From: UBA6627 sp965248675
GTDB lineage: Bacteria > Chloroflexota > Dehalococcoidia > UBA2979
DNA length: 64,000 nucleotides
Assembly: GCA_965248675.1 (NCBI GenBank)
Contig: CBDFJZ010000006.1
Coordinates: 62,001-126,000, forward strand
Reading direction: 5' to 3'
The notes beneath the pieces are model-generated. The model saw only the letters and a list, made by a program, of their open reading frames with translations. It was not told the DNA's origin and made no database searches. Within the stretch, counting starts at the first letter, position 1. Each line of letters opens with the position of its first letter. Below, one piece after another: positions 33,744 to 42,440 of this stretch. A program made the translations under genes and the position numbers.

Positions 33744-34610
33744 TCAGGCAGAGCCGGCGACCAGCGCCTCGCTCGCCGACCACAGCCGCCGCTGCGCCTG
33801 GAGGTCATACGAGACGTCCGAGGAGCGCTCCTCGTCCCACTTGCTGTAGTAGCGACCGCTGACGCCCTCGAGATCGGGTGCCGCCGCGAGCCTAACGACC
33901 GCGGCGCCTGCCTCGTCCGGCTGCGTCATGAAGCGGCGGATCGGGCGCGTCAACCAGCGGGCCCAGCGCACGCTGCTCCCGAAATTCGTCGCGACAAGCC
34001 CAGGGTGGATCGCGTTCACCGTCACCCCGCTCCCCTCGAGGCGCCGCGACAGCTCGTAACTGAACATCACGTTCGCGAGTTTGGAGCGACCGTAGGCGCT
34101 CATCGCGCCCCGGCTCCGGTCCCCGCCGAGGTCGTCGAAGTCCAGCCGCGCCCGCCGGTGCGCGCCGGAAGCCACGTTCACGATCCGCGCCGGCGCGCTC
34201 GCCTCGATCAGATCGAGGAGCAGCGTCGTCAGCAGGAAGTAGCCCAGGTGGTTCACCGCGAACGTGCGCTCGATGCCGTCCTCCGTCAGCTCACGCCGCG
34301 GGAACACCGCGCCCGCGTTGTTCACGAGGATGTCGAGGCGATCGTGCGTCGCGCGGAACTGCGCCGCCGCCTCCCGCACCTGTCGCTGCGAGGCCATGTC
34401 GGCCAGTAGCAGCTCGATCGACTGATTGCCGGTCGATTCGACGATCGAGGTCCGCGCCGCATCACCACGTGTACGGTCGCGGCAGATCAGCACCACGGTC
34501 GCCCCCAGCGCCGCCAGCTCGCGGGCCGTCTCGAGGCCGATCCCAGAGCTCGCGCCGGTCACCACGCACACGCGATCGCGGAGGCTGACCTCGGGTGCTA
34601 ACTCGACCAT
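33744..34610 (-). CDS. SDR-family oxidoreductase, retinol dehydrogenase-like
   Basis: A 288-residue SDR. Cofactor motif VTGASSGIGLETAREL, ADMASQ for the adenine ring, NNAGAVFPRRELT, catalytic Ser in VNVASGAH, Tyr-x3-Lys in AYGRSKLANVMF, and HPGLVATNFG. The layout is that of the retinol dehydrogenase/WWOX-like SDRs, many of which act on unknown lipophilic substrates. Divergent from the PspC-domain gene. Confidence 0.88.
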   Translation of the reverse strand: MVELAPEVSLRDRVCVVTGASSGIGLETARELAALGATVVLICRDRTRGDAARTSIVESTGNQSIELLLADMASQRQVREAAAQFRATHDRLDILVNNAGAVFPRRELTEDGIERTFAVNHLGYFLLTTLLLDLIEASAPARIVNVASGAHRRARLDFDDLGGDRSRGAMSAYGRSKLANVMFSYELSRRLEGSGVTVNAIHPGLVATNFGSSVRWARWLTRPIRRFMTQPDEAGAAVVRLAAAPDLEGVSGRYYSKWDEERSSDVSYDLQAQRRLWSASEALVAGSA

Positions 34611-34706
34611 CGCTCACCTCCTCAGGCCCGGAGTCCTTCGCCAAGCGTACCGAGGTCCCTCGCCGCGCCGATCGACGATGCGATACTGGATGCGAAGAGG
34701 CTCGAG

Positions 34707-35624
34707 ATGACGAACGAAGCGGATCCCACCGCCCCGGAACCCGAGCCGCCCACGGAGGCGACGCTTGAGGCGGCCGCCGCACTGCCGGCACCACCGCCAG
34801 CCTCGCCCCCGCCCCAGCCGCCGCGCCGCCTCACTCGTTCGCGCACGGAACGGGTACTCGGTGGCGTCGCCGGCGGCCTCGCAGCGTATCTCGGCGTCGA
34901 TCCGGTGCTGGTCCGCGTCGCCTGGGTCGTGCTCGTGCTGTTCGGGGGCACCGGGTTGCTCCTCTACGTCATCGGGTGGGTGATCATCCCCGAGGACGAG
35001 CCGGGCGACGAACAGGCGCGGGCGGGCGACGACCCGAGCGCCCACGCCTCGGCCGGGACCAGCCCCGCGTTGATCCTCGCGATCGTGTTGATCGCTCTCG
35101 GCGGCATTGCGCTCCTGCGCTCGATCGACGTCGCTGTTCCCTCGTGGCGGATCGTCCTCTCCGCGGTGCTCGCATTGATCGGCGCGGGGCTGATTGCGCA
35201 GGCCCGACAAGGGCTGAACGGCGGGCTCGTCGCCGCCGGCGTGGTGATCAGCGTGATCCTCGCCGCCGCCGGCGGCGCGAGCTTCGGCATTAACGTCGAA
35301 ACCGGCAGCGCGTTCGGCGACCAGACGGAGACGCCGAGGACGGGGGCGGCCCTCGACGACAGCTATAGCCACGCCTTCGGCAGCTTCACGCTCGACCTCG
35401 AGGATCTCGAACTCTCGACCCTCGCGCGCGGAACGACCGAGATCGAGGTCGACACGGCCTTCGGCAGCGTCGAGATCCGCCACGGCGGCCTCCCCGTGCG
35501 TGTCGAGGCCAGCTCCGTCTTCGGCAGCGGCGAGGACTACGAATCGCCCGATTACGAGGACGCCGAGCGCCGCATCCTGATCAACGTCTCGACCGCCTTC
35601 GGTTCGTCCCAGGTGAGGAGGTAG
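34707..35624 (+). CDS. PspC-domain membrane protein with LiaF-like C-terminal domain
   Basis: A 305-residue protein. A Pro/Ala-rich cytoplasmic head, then a PspC domain (RSRTERVLGGVAGGLAAYLG, VRVAWVVLVLFGGTGLLLYVIGWVIIP), two or three more membrane helices (LILAIVLIALGGIALL; IVLSAVLALIGAGLIA; GVVISVILAAAGG), and a repeated beta-rich tail with three AFGSxxxx units (HAFGSFTLDLED, DTAFGSVEIRHG, STAFGSSQVRR) as in cell-wall stress-sensing LiaF/YvqF-like domains. Likely an envelope-stress component. Five bases separate it from the next small gene. Confidence 0.83.
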   Translation: MTNEADPTAPEPEPPTEATLEAAAALPAPPPASPPPQPPRRLTRSRTERVLGGVAGGLAAYLGVDPVLVRVAWVVLVLFGGTGLLLYVIGWVIIPEDEPGDEQARAGDDPSAHASAGTSPALILAIVLIALGGIALLRSIDVAVPSWRIVLSAVLALIGAGLIAQARQGLNGGLVAAGVVISVILAAAGGASFGINVETGSAFGDQTETPRTGAALDDSYSHAFGSFTLDLEDLELSTLARGTTEIEVDTAFGSVEIRHGGLPVRVEASSVFGSGEDYESPDYEDAERRILINVSTAFGSSQVRR

Positions 35625-35628
35625 CCCG

Positions 35629-35817
35629 GTGCAAGACCTGAATCCATCGGCCGTGATCGCCGGCCTGGTCTTCCTCGGCCTCGCGGCCGTCTTCTTCCTC
35701 GAGGCCGTCGACGTCTGGGCGGTTCGCGGCGTCGCCGCGCTCTCCGCGATGGTGATCGGCCTCGGGTTCGCGCTGCTCGCGGGCGCGCTGTGGCGAGCCG
35801 ACCGCCGCGATCGCTGA
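35629..35817 (+). CDS. Small membrane protein following the PspC gene
   Basis: A 62-residue protein with two hydrophobic helices (AVIAGLVFLGLAAVFFLEAV and AALSAMVIGLGFALLAGALW) and a basic tail RADRRDR. GAGGAGG upstream of the GTG and the 4-base gap to the PspC gene indicate cotranscription. Probably an accessory of the PspC/LiaF-like protein; no family recognised. Confidence 0.6.
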   Translation: MQDLNPSAVIAGLVFLGLAAVFFLEAVDVWAVRGVAALSAMVIGLGFALLAGALWRADRRDR

Positions 35818-35910
35818 CGAACTTCACAAGCCCGACGCACGGAGAGGCGCCAAACAGGTAGGCTCCCCGCATCCGGCGGCCCCCACGGCGGTCGAGCGGG
35901 GACCCCAGCC

Positions 35911-36783
35911 TTGCAACGCCACCAGTGGCTGGCGCGTGCCAGCCTCGCCGCACTCGCCCTGATCGCCGCCTGCGGTGCGACTCGCCCCGCCGTCGATCCG
36001 CCGATCTCCGAGAGCGCGGCGCCCGGTGATGCCCCGGTCGTTCCGACGAGGCAACCCCGCGAGCGAGCCACCGTCACGCGGCTGATCGATGGCGACACGC
36101 TGCTGCTTCATCTGGACGGCCGCGAACAGTCCGTCCGTCTCCTCTTGATCGATGCGCCCGAAACGGACCTCGATCAGTGCTTCGGCGCCGCCGCCAGCGC
36201 GTTCGTCGCGGCAGTCGCTCCGCCCGGTTCCACCCTCGAGGTCGAACAGGACGTATCCGACGCCGATCCGTTCGGGCGCTTGCTTCGCTACGTCTATCTC
36301 GCGGACGGATCGATGCTGAACAAGCAGCTCGTCCGCGGTGGCTTCGCCCGGGTCACACCGGTGCCACCCGACCAGAAGTACATCGAGCTCCTGCTCGCGG
36401 CGGAAACGATCGCACGTCGCGATCGGATCGGACTCTGGTCTGCGTGCGCCACGCCAACCCCCGCGGTCGCCGCGCAGCACACGGTGGCGGCCTCGCCAAC
36501 GCCGTTCAGCGCGGCGGTGGTGGCGGCTCCGTCGCCGGCGGCGACCCCCACGCCGACACCTGAGCCGTCGCCGTCGGCGACGGCGACCCTTGCTCCGACG
36601 GCCGTTCCGACCGCGGCAGTCGATCCGCGCGCTGGCTGCGATCCGTCCTACCCAACGGTCTGCATCCCGCCGTCGCCGCCCGACCTCGACTGCGGCGACA
36701 TCCCGTTCCGCCGCTTCACGGTTGTTGAGCCCGACCCGCACCGCTTCGATGGCGACAACGACGGCGTCGGCTGCGAAAGCTAG
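35911..36783 (+). CDS. SNase-like nuclease lipoprotein with C-terminal excalibur domain
   Basis: Exported lipoprotein: signal with Cys21 (LAALALIAAC). Thermonuclease/SNase fold from about residue 52 (TVTRLIDGDTLLLHLDG, LLLIDAPETD, FGRLLRYVYLADG, RIGLWSAC). A Ser/Thr/Pro-rich linker follows, then DxDNDGxxCE at the end, the excalibur calcium-binding motif seen with SNase domains in Bacillota and Actinobacteria. TTG start with GCGGGGA before it, 47 bases after TAGGCT (35859-35864). 290 residues. Confidence 0.83.
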   Translation: MQRHQWLARASLAALALIAACGATRPAVDPPISESAAPGDAPVVPTRQPRERATVTRLIDGDTLLLHLDGREQSVRLLLIDAPETDLDQCFGAAASAFVAAVAPPGSTLEVEQDVSDADPFGRLLRYVYLADGSMLNKQLVRGGFARVTPVPPDQKYIELLLAAETIARRDRIGLWSACATPTPAVAAQHTVAASPTPFSAAVVAAPSPAATPTPTPEPSPSATATLAPTAVPTAAVDPRAGCDPSYPTVCIPPSPPDLDCGDIPFRRFTVVEPDPHRFDGDNDGVGCES

Positions 36784-36824
36784 CATCGACCGCCCCCAAT
36801 CCCGGGCTGACGCGAGGTGAATCG

Positions 36825-37358
36825 ATGTCGTTCGAAGATCGCCCCCGCATCCGCTCTGCCTCGACGAAATACGACGGCTCGATCCACTACAAGTTCGATA
36901 CACGCTTGATCGACCACGTCGATGGCTGCCTCCGCCTGTTCATCCCGGCCGGCGCGCCCCACCGCTCCTACCGAGGCCAGGGTGAGTTCGAGACCGACTG
37001 CGTGATGCTGACCTTTCCGGGCGACGAATCGCGGGGGCTAAACGTCGTCCACTACGCTGAGCCGGTCCGCGGCGGCGTCGCCGCGTCCGACATCCTCATC
37101 GCCGCCCACCTCGACGGGGATACGCTCCGCTGGATCGACCTCGATCTCGATGTCGAGGTCTTCGACGATGGTCGCGTCGAGCTCGTCGACGAGGACGAGT
37201 TCGAGGAGCACCAGCTTCGCTATCGCTACCCGGAAGCCGTCATCCAGGGCGCTCGGCGCAGCGCCGAACTGGCGCTCGATCTGGCGCGTTCGGGCCGCTT
37301 CCCGTTCGACCGCGATCGCCAGCTCGAGGAGCTTCGACAACTCGCGAGCGGGCCGTGA
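36825..37358 (+). CDS. DUF402-family protein
   Basis: A 177-residue protein whose C-terminal half, RWIDLDLDVEVFDDGRVELVDEDEFEEH then YPEAVIQGARRSAELALDL, matches DUF402 (FAU-1-like RNA-binding/nucleoside diphosphatase-related) proteins, including the repeated acidic metal-binding strand DLDLDVEV. Likely a metal-dependent phosphatase or RNA-associated protein; the true substrate is not known here. AGGTGAATCG precedes the ATG. Confidence 0.75.
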   Translation: MSFEDRPRIRSASTKYDGSIHYKFDTRLIDHVDGCLRLFIPAGAPHRSYRGQGEFETDCVMLTFPGDESRGLNVVHYAEPVRGGVAASDILIAAHLDGDTLRWIDLDLDVEVFDDGRVELVDEDEFEEHQLRYRYPEAVIQGARRSAELALDLARSGRFPFDRDRQLEELRQLASGP

Positions 37359-37443
37359 TGACGACCGTCCGATCGGCGACTGACGCGTTATCGCGGCTTC
37401 GACTAGACTGCGCCGGGACTTAACGGAAGGACGGCGGGGAACA

Positions 37444-38310
37444 GTGCAGGCAGTCACCTATCAGCGCGCCTCGACGGTGAGCGAAGCGATCGATCTGCTC
37501 CGCGATGGCGGCGAAGGCGCCCGCGTACTGGCCGGCGGCACGGACATCATCGTGCAGGCCCGGGAACGCACGAAGACCGTCGACAGCTTCGTCGATGTCA
37601 AACACATTCCGGAGCTGATGCAGTTCAGCTACAGCGCCTCCGACGGGCTCTCGATTGGCGCCGCCACGCCGGTCTACCTGCTTTACAACGACGACGAGAT
37701 CAAAACGCACTACCCCGCGCTCGTCGAGGCGATGTCGGTGATCGGTGGAACCGCGATCCAGGGGCGCGCCAGCCTCGGCGGGAACCTCGGGAACTCGTCG
37801 CCGGCCGGTGACACGCTGACCTCGATGATGGCGATTGGCGCCGTCGCCCAGATCGCGGGGCCAAACGGTGAGCGCGACGTGTCGGTCGCCGAGTTCTTCA
37901 CCGGTCCCGGCAGCAACGTGCTCGAGCTCGGCGAGTTCGTGGTGACGATCAACTTCGCATCCCCGGCCGCCGGCAGCGGCGCCGCCTGGCAACGCTTCAT
38001 CCCGCGCAACGAGATGGACATCGCCGTCGTCAACTGCGGCTCCTACGTCCAGCTCGATGGCGACACCGTGACCGACGCCCGCGTCGCCCTCGGCGCGGTC
38101 GCCGCAACGCCGATCATGGTGCCCGCCGCCGCCGAGGCGCTGATCGGCCGCCCGATCTCCGACGAGACGATCGCCGCGGCGGCTCAGGCCTCGCATGACG
38201 CAGCCACGCCGATCGACGACATGCGCGGCTCGATCAAACAGCGCAAGCACCTCTCCAGAGTGCTGACGCAGCGCACGCTCGACACCGCCGTCGAACGCGC
38301 TCGCGGTTAG
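37444..38310 (+). CDS. Molybdenum hydroxylase FAD-binding subunit (CoxM/CutM-like)
   Basis: A 288-residue FAD subunit of the xanthine dehydrogenase family. FAD-binding pattern RVLAGGTDIIVQARE near the N-terminus and the second motif GNLGNSSPAGDTLTSMMA; the C-terminal domain (SHDAATPIDDMRGS) matches CoxM/CutM. GTG start with GGCGGGGA before it and a TAGACT hexamer at 37404-37409. First gene of a three-subunit operon; electrons pass from Mo-pterin via 2Fe-2S to FAD. Confidence 0.92.
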   Translation: MQAVTYQRASTVSEAIDLLRDGGEGARVLAGGTDIIVQARERTKTVDSFVDVKHIPELMQFSYSASDGLSIGAATPVYLLYNDDEIKTHYPALVEAMSVIGGTAIQGRASLGGNLGNSSPAGDTLTSMMAIGAVAQIAGPNGERDVSVAEFFTGPGSNVLELGEFVVTINFASPAAGSGAAWQRFIPRNEMDIAVVNCGSYVQLDGDTVTDARVALGAVAATPIMVPAAAEALIGRPISDETIAAAAQASHDAATPIDDMRGSIKQRKHLSRVLTQRTLDTAVERARG

Positions 38311-38378
38311 CGCCGAGGCCGGACCGAAGCCCAAACCAACGAGACTCCCCGGAGTCGCCGACCCGAACTGAGGTAGCG

Positions 38379-38855
38379 ATGTCACGGATCGTGCTGAAGA
38401 CCACCATCAACGGCGAAGAGAGGGAATTCCTCGCCGACGAACGAGACAGCCTGCTCGACGCCCTCCGCGAGCGCGCCGGCCTGATGGGCGCCAAGGAAGG
38501 CTGCAACAACGGCAACTGCGGCGCCTGCTCCGTCATTCTCGACGGCCGCCTCGTCAACTCCTGCTGCGTGATGGCCGCCGAAGTCGAGGGCTCCGAGGTC
38601 ACCACCGTCGAGGGGCTGGCGAGCCCCGACGCGCTGCATCCACTCCAGGAGACCTTCCTCGAGGACGCCGCGCTCCAGTGCGGCATATGCACGCCGGGCT
38701 TCCTGATGGCCTCGAAGGCGCTGCTCGACACCAACCCCAACCCCACCGAACACGAGATACGCTGGTGGCTGGCAGGCAACCTCTGCCGCTGCACCGGTTA
38801 CGACAAGATCATTCGCGCGGTTCAGGACGGCGCCGAGCGCATCAACGCTCAGTAG
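38379..38855 (+). CDS. Molybdenum hydroxylase 2Fe-2S subunit (CoxS/CutS-like)
   Basis: A 158-residue protein with two [2Fe-2S] clusters: the plant-ferredoxin-type ligands GCNNGNCGACSVILDGR and C in NSCCVMA, and the C-terminal cluster ligands QCGICTPGF and LCRCTGYDKI. It is the electron-transfer subunit of a xanthine dehydrogenase/CO dehydrogenase-type complex. GAGGTAGCG precedes the ATG. It lies between the FAD gene and the large subunit gene. Confidence 0.93.
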   Translation: MSRIVLKTTINGEEREFLADERDSLLDALRERAGLMGAKEGCNNGNCGACSVILDGRLVNSCCVMAAEVEGSEVTTVEGLASPDALHPLQETFLEDAALQCGICTPGFLMASKALLDTNPNPTEHEIRWWLAGNLCRCTGYDKIIRAVQDGAERINAQ

Positions 38856-38905
38856 CGGCCGCTCCGGCGCCAACCGACCTCCGAATTCAGCGAAGGGCAT
38901 CCGCG

Positions 38906-41215
38906 ATGGTTACGACCGAGAAGGACACGGCCACCGTCGGCTCCAACGGCTATCGCATCATTGGCACCCGCCCGCTCCGCCCTGACGGCACCGACAAGGT
39001 GACCGGCCGTGCCGCGTACGGCGCCGACACGCAAATGGAGGGGCTGCTCTTCGGCCGTCTGCTCCGCAGCCCCCACGCGCACGCCAACATCCGCGGCATC
39101 GACGCCTCGAAGGCGCTCGCGCTGCCGGGCGTGAAAGCCGTGGTCACGAACGCCAACTTCCCCGAGATCGGCAGCAAGATCATGGACCTCGGGGAGGGCA
39201 GCACCGACGCGAAGTGGCTGCAGGACAACGTGCTCGCCTCCGACAAAGTGCTGTACCACGGCCACGCGGTCGCTGCGGTCGCGGCGATCGACCAGCACAT
39301 CGCCGAGGATGCGCTCGCCCTGATCGACGTCGATTACGAGGTGTTGACGCCGGTCACGGACGTGCGCGAGGCGATGCTCGACGACGCCCCGATCCTCCAC
39401 CCGGACATGCGCACGACGGTCAACGCCGCCGGCGCGGACACCCCCACCGACCGCGAGACCAACATCGCGATGCACATGCGCCTCGAGCGTGGCGACCTTG
39501 ACGCCGCCTTCGAGAGCGCCGACATCGTGATCGAGCGCGAGTTCGAGACCGCCTGGTTCCACCAGGGCTACATCGAGCCGCACAGCGCAACCGCGTTCTG
39601 GAACCGCGACGGCAAGATCACGGTCTGGAACAGCAGTCAGGGGCCGTTCATCGTGCGCGACGCCATGGCGACGCTGCTCGAGGTGCCGATCGCCGACATC
39701 ACGTTGATCCCGCAGGAGATCGGCGGCGGCTTCGGCGGCAAGATCCCGATGTACCTCGAGCCGGTCGCCGCGCTGCTCTCGAAGAAGACCGGGAACCCGG
39801 TGCGGATCACGATGACCCGCGAAGCGGTGTTCCTCGCGACCGGCCCGACCTCGGCGACTTACAACCGCATCAAGCTCGGCGCCATGCGCGACGGCACGAT
39901 CGTCGCCGCCGATGCATACCTCGCGTACGCGGCCGGTGCGTACCCCGGCTCGCCCGTCGGCGCCGGCGTCCAGTGCACCTTCGGGCCGTACTACATCGAG
40001 AACCAGCGCATCGACGGCTACGACGTCCTCACCAACGGCCCGAAGAGCGCCGCCTATCGCGCGCCCGGCGCACCGGCCTCTGAGTTCGCCGCCGAAGCGA
40101 CGATCAACGAGCTCGCCGAGCGCCTCGACATGGACCCCGTCGAGCTCCGCCTGAAAAACGCGATCAAGGAGGGCAACCCCTCCGCCGCCGGCGCCCCGAT
40201 GCCCCGCATCGGCGCCGAAGAGGTGATGGAGGCGGTCAAAAACCACCCCCACTACACCTCCGAGCTTCAGGGCGAGGACGTCGGCCGCGGCGTCGGCTTC
40301 GGCTTCTGGTTCAACGCCGGCCTCGAGTCCGGCTCGCACGCGACGATCAACGCCGACGGGAGCGTCAGCCTCGCTGTCGGCTCGGTTGACATCGGCGGCA
40401 CGCGCGCGTCGCTCTCGATGCAGCTCGCGGAGACGATAGGCCTCGAATACGAGGCCATCAAGGCGCACGTCGGCGACACCGACTCGGTGCCGTTCACGCA
40501 CGTGACCGGCGGCAGCCGCACGACCTTCGCCGGCGGCTGGGTCGCCTACGAGCTCGGCATGGCGTTGAAGGAGAAGGTGCGCGAGCGGGCGGCCGCGATC
40601 TGGGACGTCGACCTCGACCAGGTCGAGTACCGTGACGAGGGCGTCATCACCGCCCCGCCAGACGACGAGGGCAACGACCGCGAGCTCACGTTCAGCGAGT
40701 TCGCCGCGAAGATGGCCTCCACCGGCGGCCAGATCTCGGCGACCGTGAGCCTCAACAAGACCTCGCAGGGCGCCGCCTACGGCGGGCACATCGTCGACGT
40801 TCACGTCGACCGTGACACCGGCAAGGTCGAGATCCTCCGCTACACAGCCGTCCAGGACGTCGGCACCGCGATCCACCCCTCGTACGTCGAGGGCCAGATC
40901 CAGGGTGGCGTCGCCCAGGGCGTCGGCATGGCGCTGACCGAGGAGTACTTCTACGACGACGACGGTCATCTGAGGAACGCGAGCTTCCTCGACTACCGGA
41001 TGCCGACCACGCTCGATCTCCCGATGATCGACACCGAACTGGTCGAGGTGCCGAACCCCGGTCACCCCTACGGCGTCCGCGGCGTCGGCGAGGTCCCAAT
41101 CGTCCCGCCGATGCCGACCGTCCAGCAGGCGATCTACGACGCGATCGGCATCCGGCTGTACGAGACCCCGATGTCGCCCCGCGTGATCCTCGAGGAGCTG
41201 CTCAACGAGGCCTAG
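38906..41215 (+). CDS. Molybdenum hydroxylase molybdopterin-binding large subunit
   Basis: A 769-residue large subunit. Mo-pterin binding motifs QEIGGGFGGKIPMYLEP and GGSRTTFAGGW, and the catalytic-base Glu in GVGEVPIVPPMP. The active-site loop is AYRAPGAP, not the AYxCSFR of form I CO dehydrogenase nor AYRGAGR of form II, so CO oxidation is unlikely; a related aromatic, purine or other heterocycle hydroxylase is more probable. Followed by a 10-bp terminator hairpin, then cupin and MoaD genes that may help the same pathway. Confidence 0.9.
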   Translation: MVTTEKDTATVGSNGYRIIGTRPLRPDGTDKVTGRAAYGADTQMEGLLFGRLLRSPHAHANIRGIDASKALALPGVKAVVTNANFPEIGSKIMDLGEGSTDAKWLQDNVLASDKVLYHGHAVAAVAAIDQHIAEDALALIDVDYEVLTPVTDVREAMLDDAPILHPDMRTTVNAAGADTPTDRETNIAMHMRLERGDLDAAFESADIVIEREFETAWFHQGYIEPHSATAFWNRDGKITVWNSSQGPFIVRDAMATLLEVPIADITLIPQEIGGGFGGKIPMYLEPVAALLSKKTGNPVRITMTREAVFLATGPTSATYNRIKLGAMRDGTIVAADAYLAYAAGAYPGSPVGAGVQCTFGPYYIENQRIDGYDVLTNGPKSAAYRAPGAPASEFAAEATINELAERLDMDPVELRLKNAIKEGNPSAAGAPMPRIGAEEVMEAVKNHPHYTSELQGEDVGRGVGFGFWFNAGLESGSHATINADGSVSLAVGSVDIGGTRASLSMQLAETIGLEYEAIKAHVGDTDSVPFTHVTGGSRTTFAGGWVAYELGMALKEKVRERAAAIWDVDLDQVEYRDEGVITAPPDDEGNDRELTFSEFAAKMASTGGQISATVSLNKTSQGAAYGGHIVDVHVDRDTGKVEILRYTAVQDVGTAIHPSYVEGQIQGGVAQGVGMALTEEYFYDDDGHLRNASFLDYRMPTTLDLPMIDTELVEVPNPGHPYGVRGVGEVPIVPPMPTVQQAIYDAIGIRLYETPMSPRVILEELLNEA

Positions 41216-41236
41216 CCCTCGATGCCAGTCGACACG

Positions 41237-41260
41237 AACGGGCGCCCGGTGGCGCCCGTT
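41237..41260 (+). terminator. Intrinsic terminator after the molybdenum hydroxylase operon
   Basis: Ten perfect pairs, AACGGGCGCC with GGCGCCCGTT, around the loop CGGT, then CCGTTTCC. Lies 22 bases after the large-subunit stop. The following T run is short, so termination may be partial. Confidence 0.65.
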
Positions 41261-41280
41261 CCGTTTCCGAGGATGTCGCC

Positions 41281-41637
41281 ATGACCGAGGTTGCCGACTG
41301 GCCACGCGCGGAGTGCACGCCGATCCCCCGCTCTGGCGTCACCGGCGTCGAGACCCGCTTGCTCCACTACACCGAGGGCGAGGAGCTGCTGGCCCAATTG
41401 CGCTTCGAGGTCAATGCCACCATCGACGAGCACGACGCGCCTTATCCGATCGACGTCTACTGCCTCGAAGGCCGCGGCTTCACCTCGGTCGCCGGTGAAC
41501 CGGCGCCAATTGAGGCAGGCCAGCACGTCCGCTGGCCCGCCGGTGCGACGCACCGCCTCTGGACCGAGGGTGACACGATGGTGACGCTCATGCACGAGCA
41601 CATCGCGCAGCCCACGCAGCCTGCGACCACCCCCTAA
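41281..41637 (+). CDS. Cupin-like small protein
   Basis: A 118-residue single-domain beta-barrel. The pattern YCLEGRGFTSVAGEPAPIEAGQHVRWPAGATHRLWTEG resembles a cupin, with a metal-binding His in PAGATHRLWTE and possible partner residues upstream; the classical GxHxH motif is only partly present. Metal binding and enzyme activity are therefore uncertain. It is followed closely by moaD-like and TPR genes. Confidence 0.72.
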   Translation: MTEVADWPRAECTPIPRSGVTGVETRLLHYTEGEELLAQLRFEVNATIDEHDAPYPIDVYCLEGRGFTSVAGEPAPIEAGQHVRWPAGATHRLWTEGDTMVTLMHEHIAQPTQPATTP

Positions 41638-41640
41638 ACT
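41635..41640 (+). promoter_or_regulatory. TAAACT -10-like box six bases before the MoaD-like gene
   Basis: TAAACT, the bases GGGCGG, then ATG at 41647; it overlaps the TAA stop of the cupin gene. Candidate leaderless start, although GGGCGG could also act weakly as a ribosome binding site. Confidence 0.35.
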
Positions 41641-41646
41641 GGGCGG

Positions 41647-41910
41647 ATGGCGACGGTTCACATCCCTCGGCATATGCGGGACGCGACTAACGGCGAAGCT
41701 ACCGTCGAGGTCCCCGGCGGTCAGCTCGCAAAGGTCGTCGACGCACTACTCGAGGCCCATCCGCCGCTCCGCGCCGTGCTCATGAACGAGGGCCGCGTGC
41801 GGCCCGACATCTCGATCGCGATCAACAGCGCGATGACCGAGAACGGCCTGCTCGAGCAGGTCCCCGAGGACGCCGAGGTGCACCTCGTACCGGCGCTCGG
41901 CGGCGGCTAA
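41647..41910 (+). CDS. MoaD/ThiS-family sulfur-carrier protein
   Basis: An 87-residue beta-grasp (ubiquitin-like) sulfur carrier ending in PALGGG, with two Gly at the very C-terminus available for adenylation and thiocarboxylate formation. The middle carries the conserved ALLEAHPPLRAVLMNEG and EDAEVHLVPA. MoaD supplies the sulfur for the molybdopterin dithiolene, which fits the molybdenum hydroxylase genes upstream. ThiS or other roles are also possible. No E1 partner (MoeB/ThiF) lies next to it. Confidence 0.85.
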   Translation: MATVHIPRHMRDATNGEATVEVPGGQLAKVVDALLEAHPPLRAVLMNEGRVRPDISIAINSAMTENGLLEQVPEDAEVHLVPALGGG

Positions 41911-41915
41911 CGGGG

Positions 41916-42440
41916 ATGGGCTGGTTCGACGGTCGCAAGGCGCGCAAACGCTACGAGGCGGGGCATGCGGCGCTCGCCCGCGGTGACTACGCCAGCAGCA
42001 TCCGCGACCTCCACGAGGCAACCCTCTACCGCCCCGCCTGGGTCGACGCGCAGCACGACTTCGGCATCGCGCTCATGGCGGCCGCAGACTTCGGCCGCCG
42101 CAATCGCGACCCGGACACGCACGCCGAGCACATCCAGGAGCTCGCGTCCGAGGCGGCAAAGGCCTTCCAGGCCGTCCTCCGCCTCCAACCCGACTTCCCC
42201 GAGGCTCACAACAACCGCGGCCGTGCGCTCGTCAAGCTAGACCGGTTCCCGGAGGCCGAGGAGGAATTCCGCACCGCCATCCGCCAGCGCCCGCATTACA
42301 CCGAGGCGGCATCGAATCTCGGCTGGCTCCGCTCGCGGATGGAGCTGCTCCTCGACAGCGAAGAAGAGGGCTTCGACTCGCCGCTCATGCGCGAAACGCG
42401 CGAGCATGTGCTCCAGCAAGACTCATCGCGGCCGGCCTGA
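41916..42440 (+). CDS. Tetratricopeptide repeat protein
   Basis: A 174-residue protein with about three TPR units: RYEAGHAALARGDYASSIRDLHEATLYRP, AAKAFQAVLRLQPDFPEAHNNRGRALVKLDRFPEAEEEF and RQRPHYTEAASNLGWLRSRME. TPR proteins serve as scaffolds. The ATG lies 5 bases after the MoaD-like stop. Its 3' end overlaps the 3' end of the convergent GNAT gene by 18 bases. Confidence 0.82.
   Translation: MGWFDGRKARKRYEAGHAALARGDYASSIRDLHEATLYRPAWVDAQHDFGIALMAAADFGRRNRDPDTHAEHIQELASEAAKAFQAVLRLQPDFPEAHNNRGRALVKLDRFPEAEEEFRTAIRQRPHYTEAASNLGWLRSRMELLLDSEEEGFDSPLMRETREHVLQQDSSRPA

Noticed and set aside
38849..41305. 818-codon open frame on the minus strand opposite the molybdenum hydroxylase
   Set aside because: Same reason: antisense to a clear gene, low-complexity Val/Asp/Arg composition.
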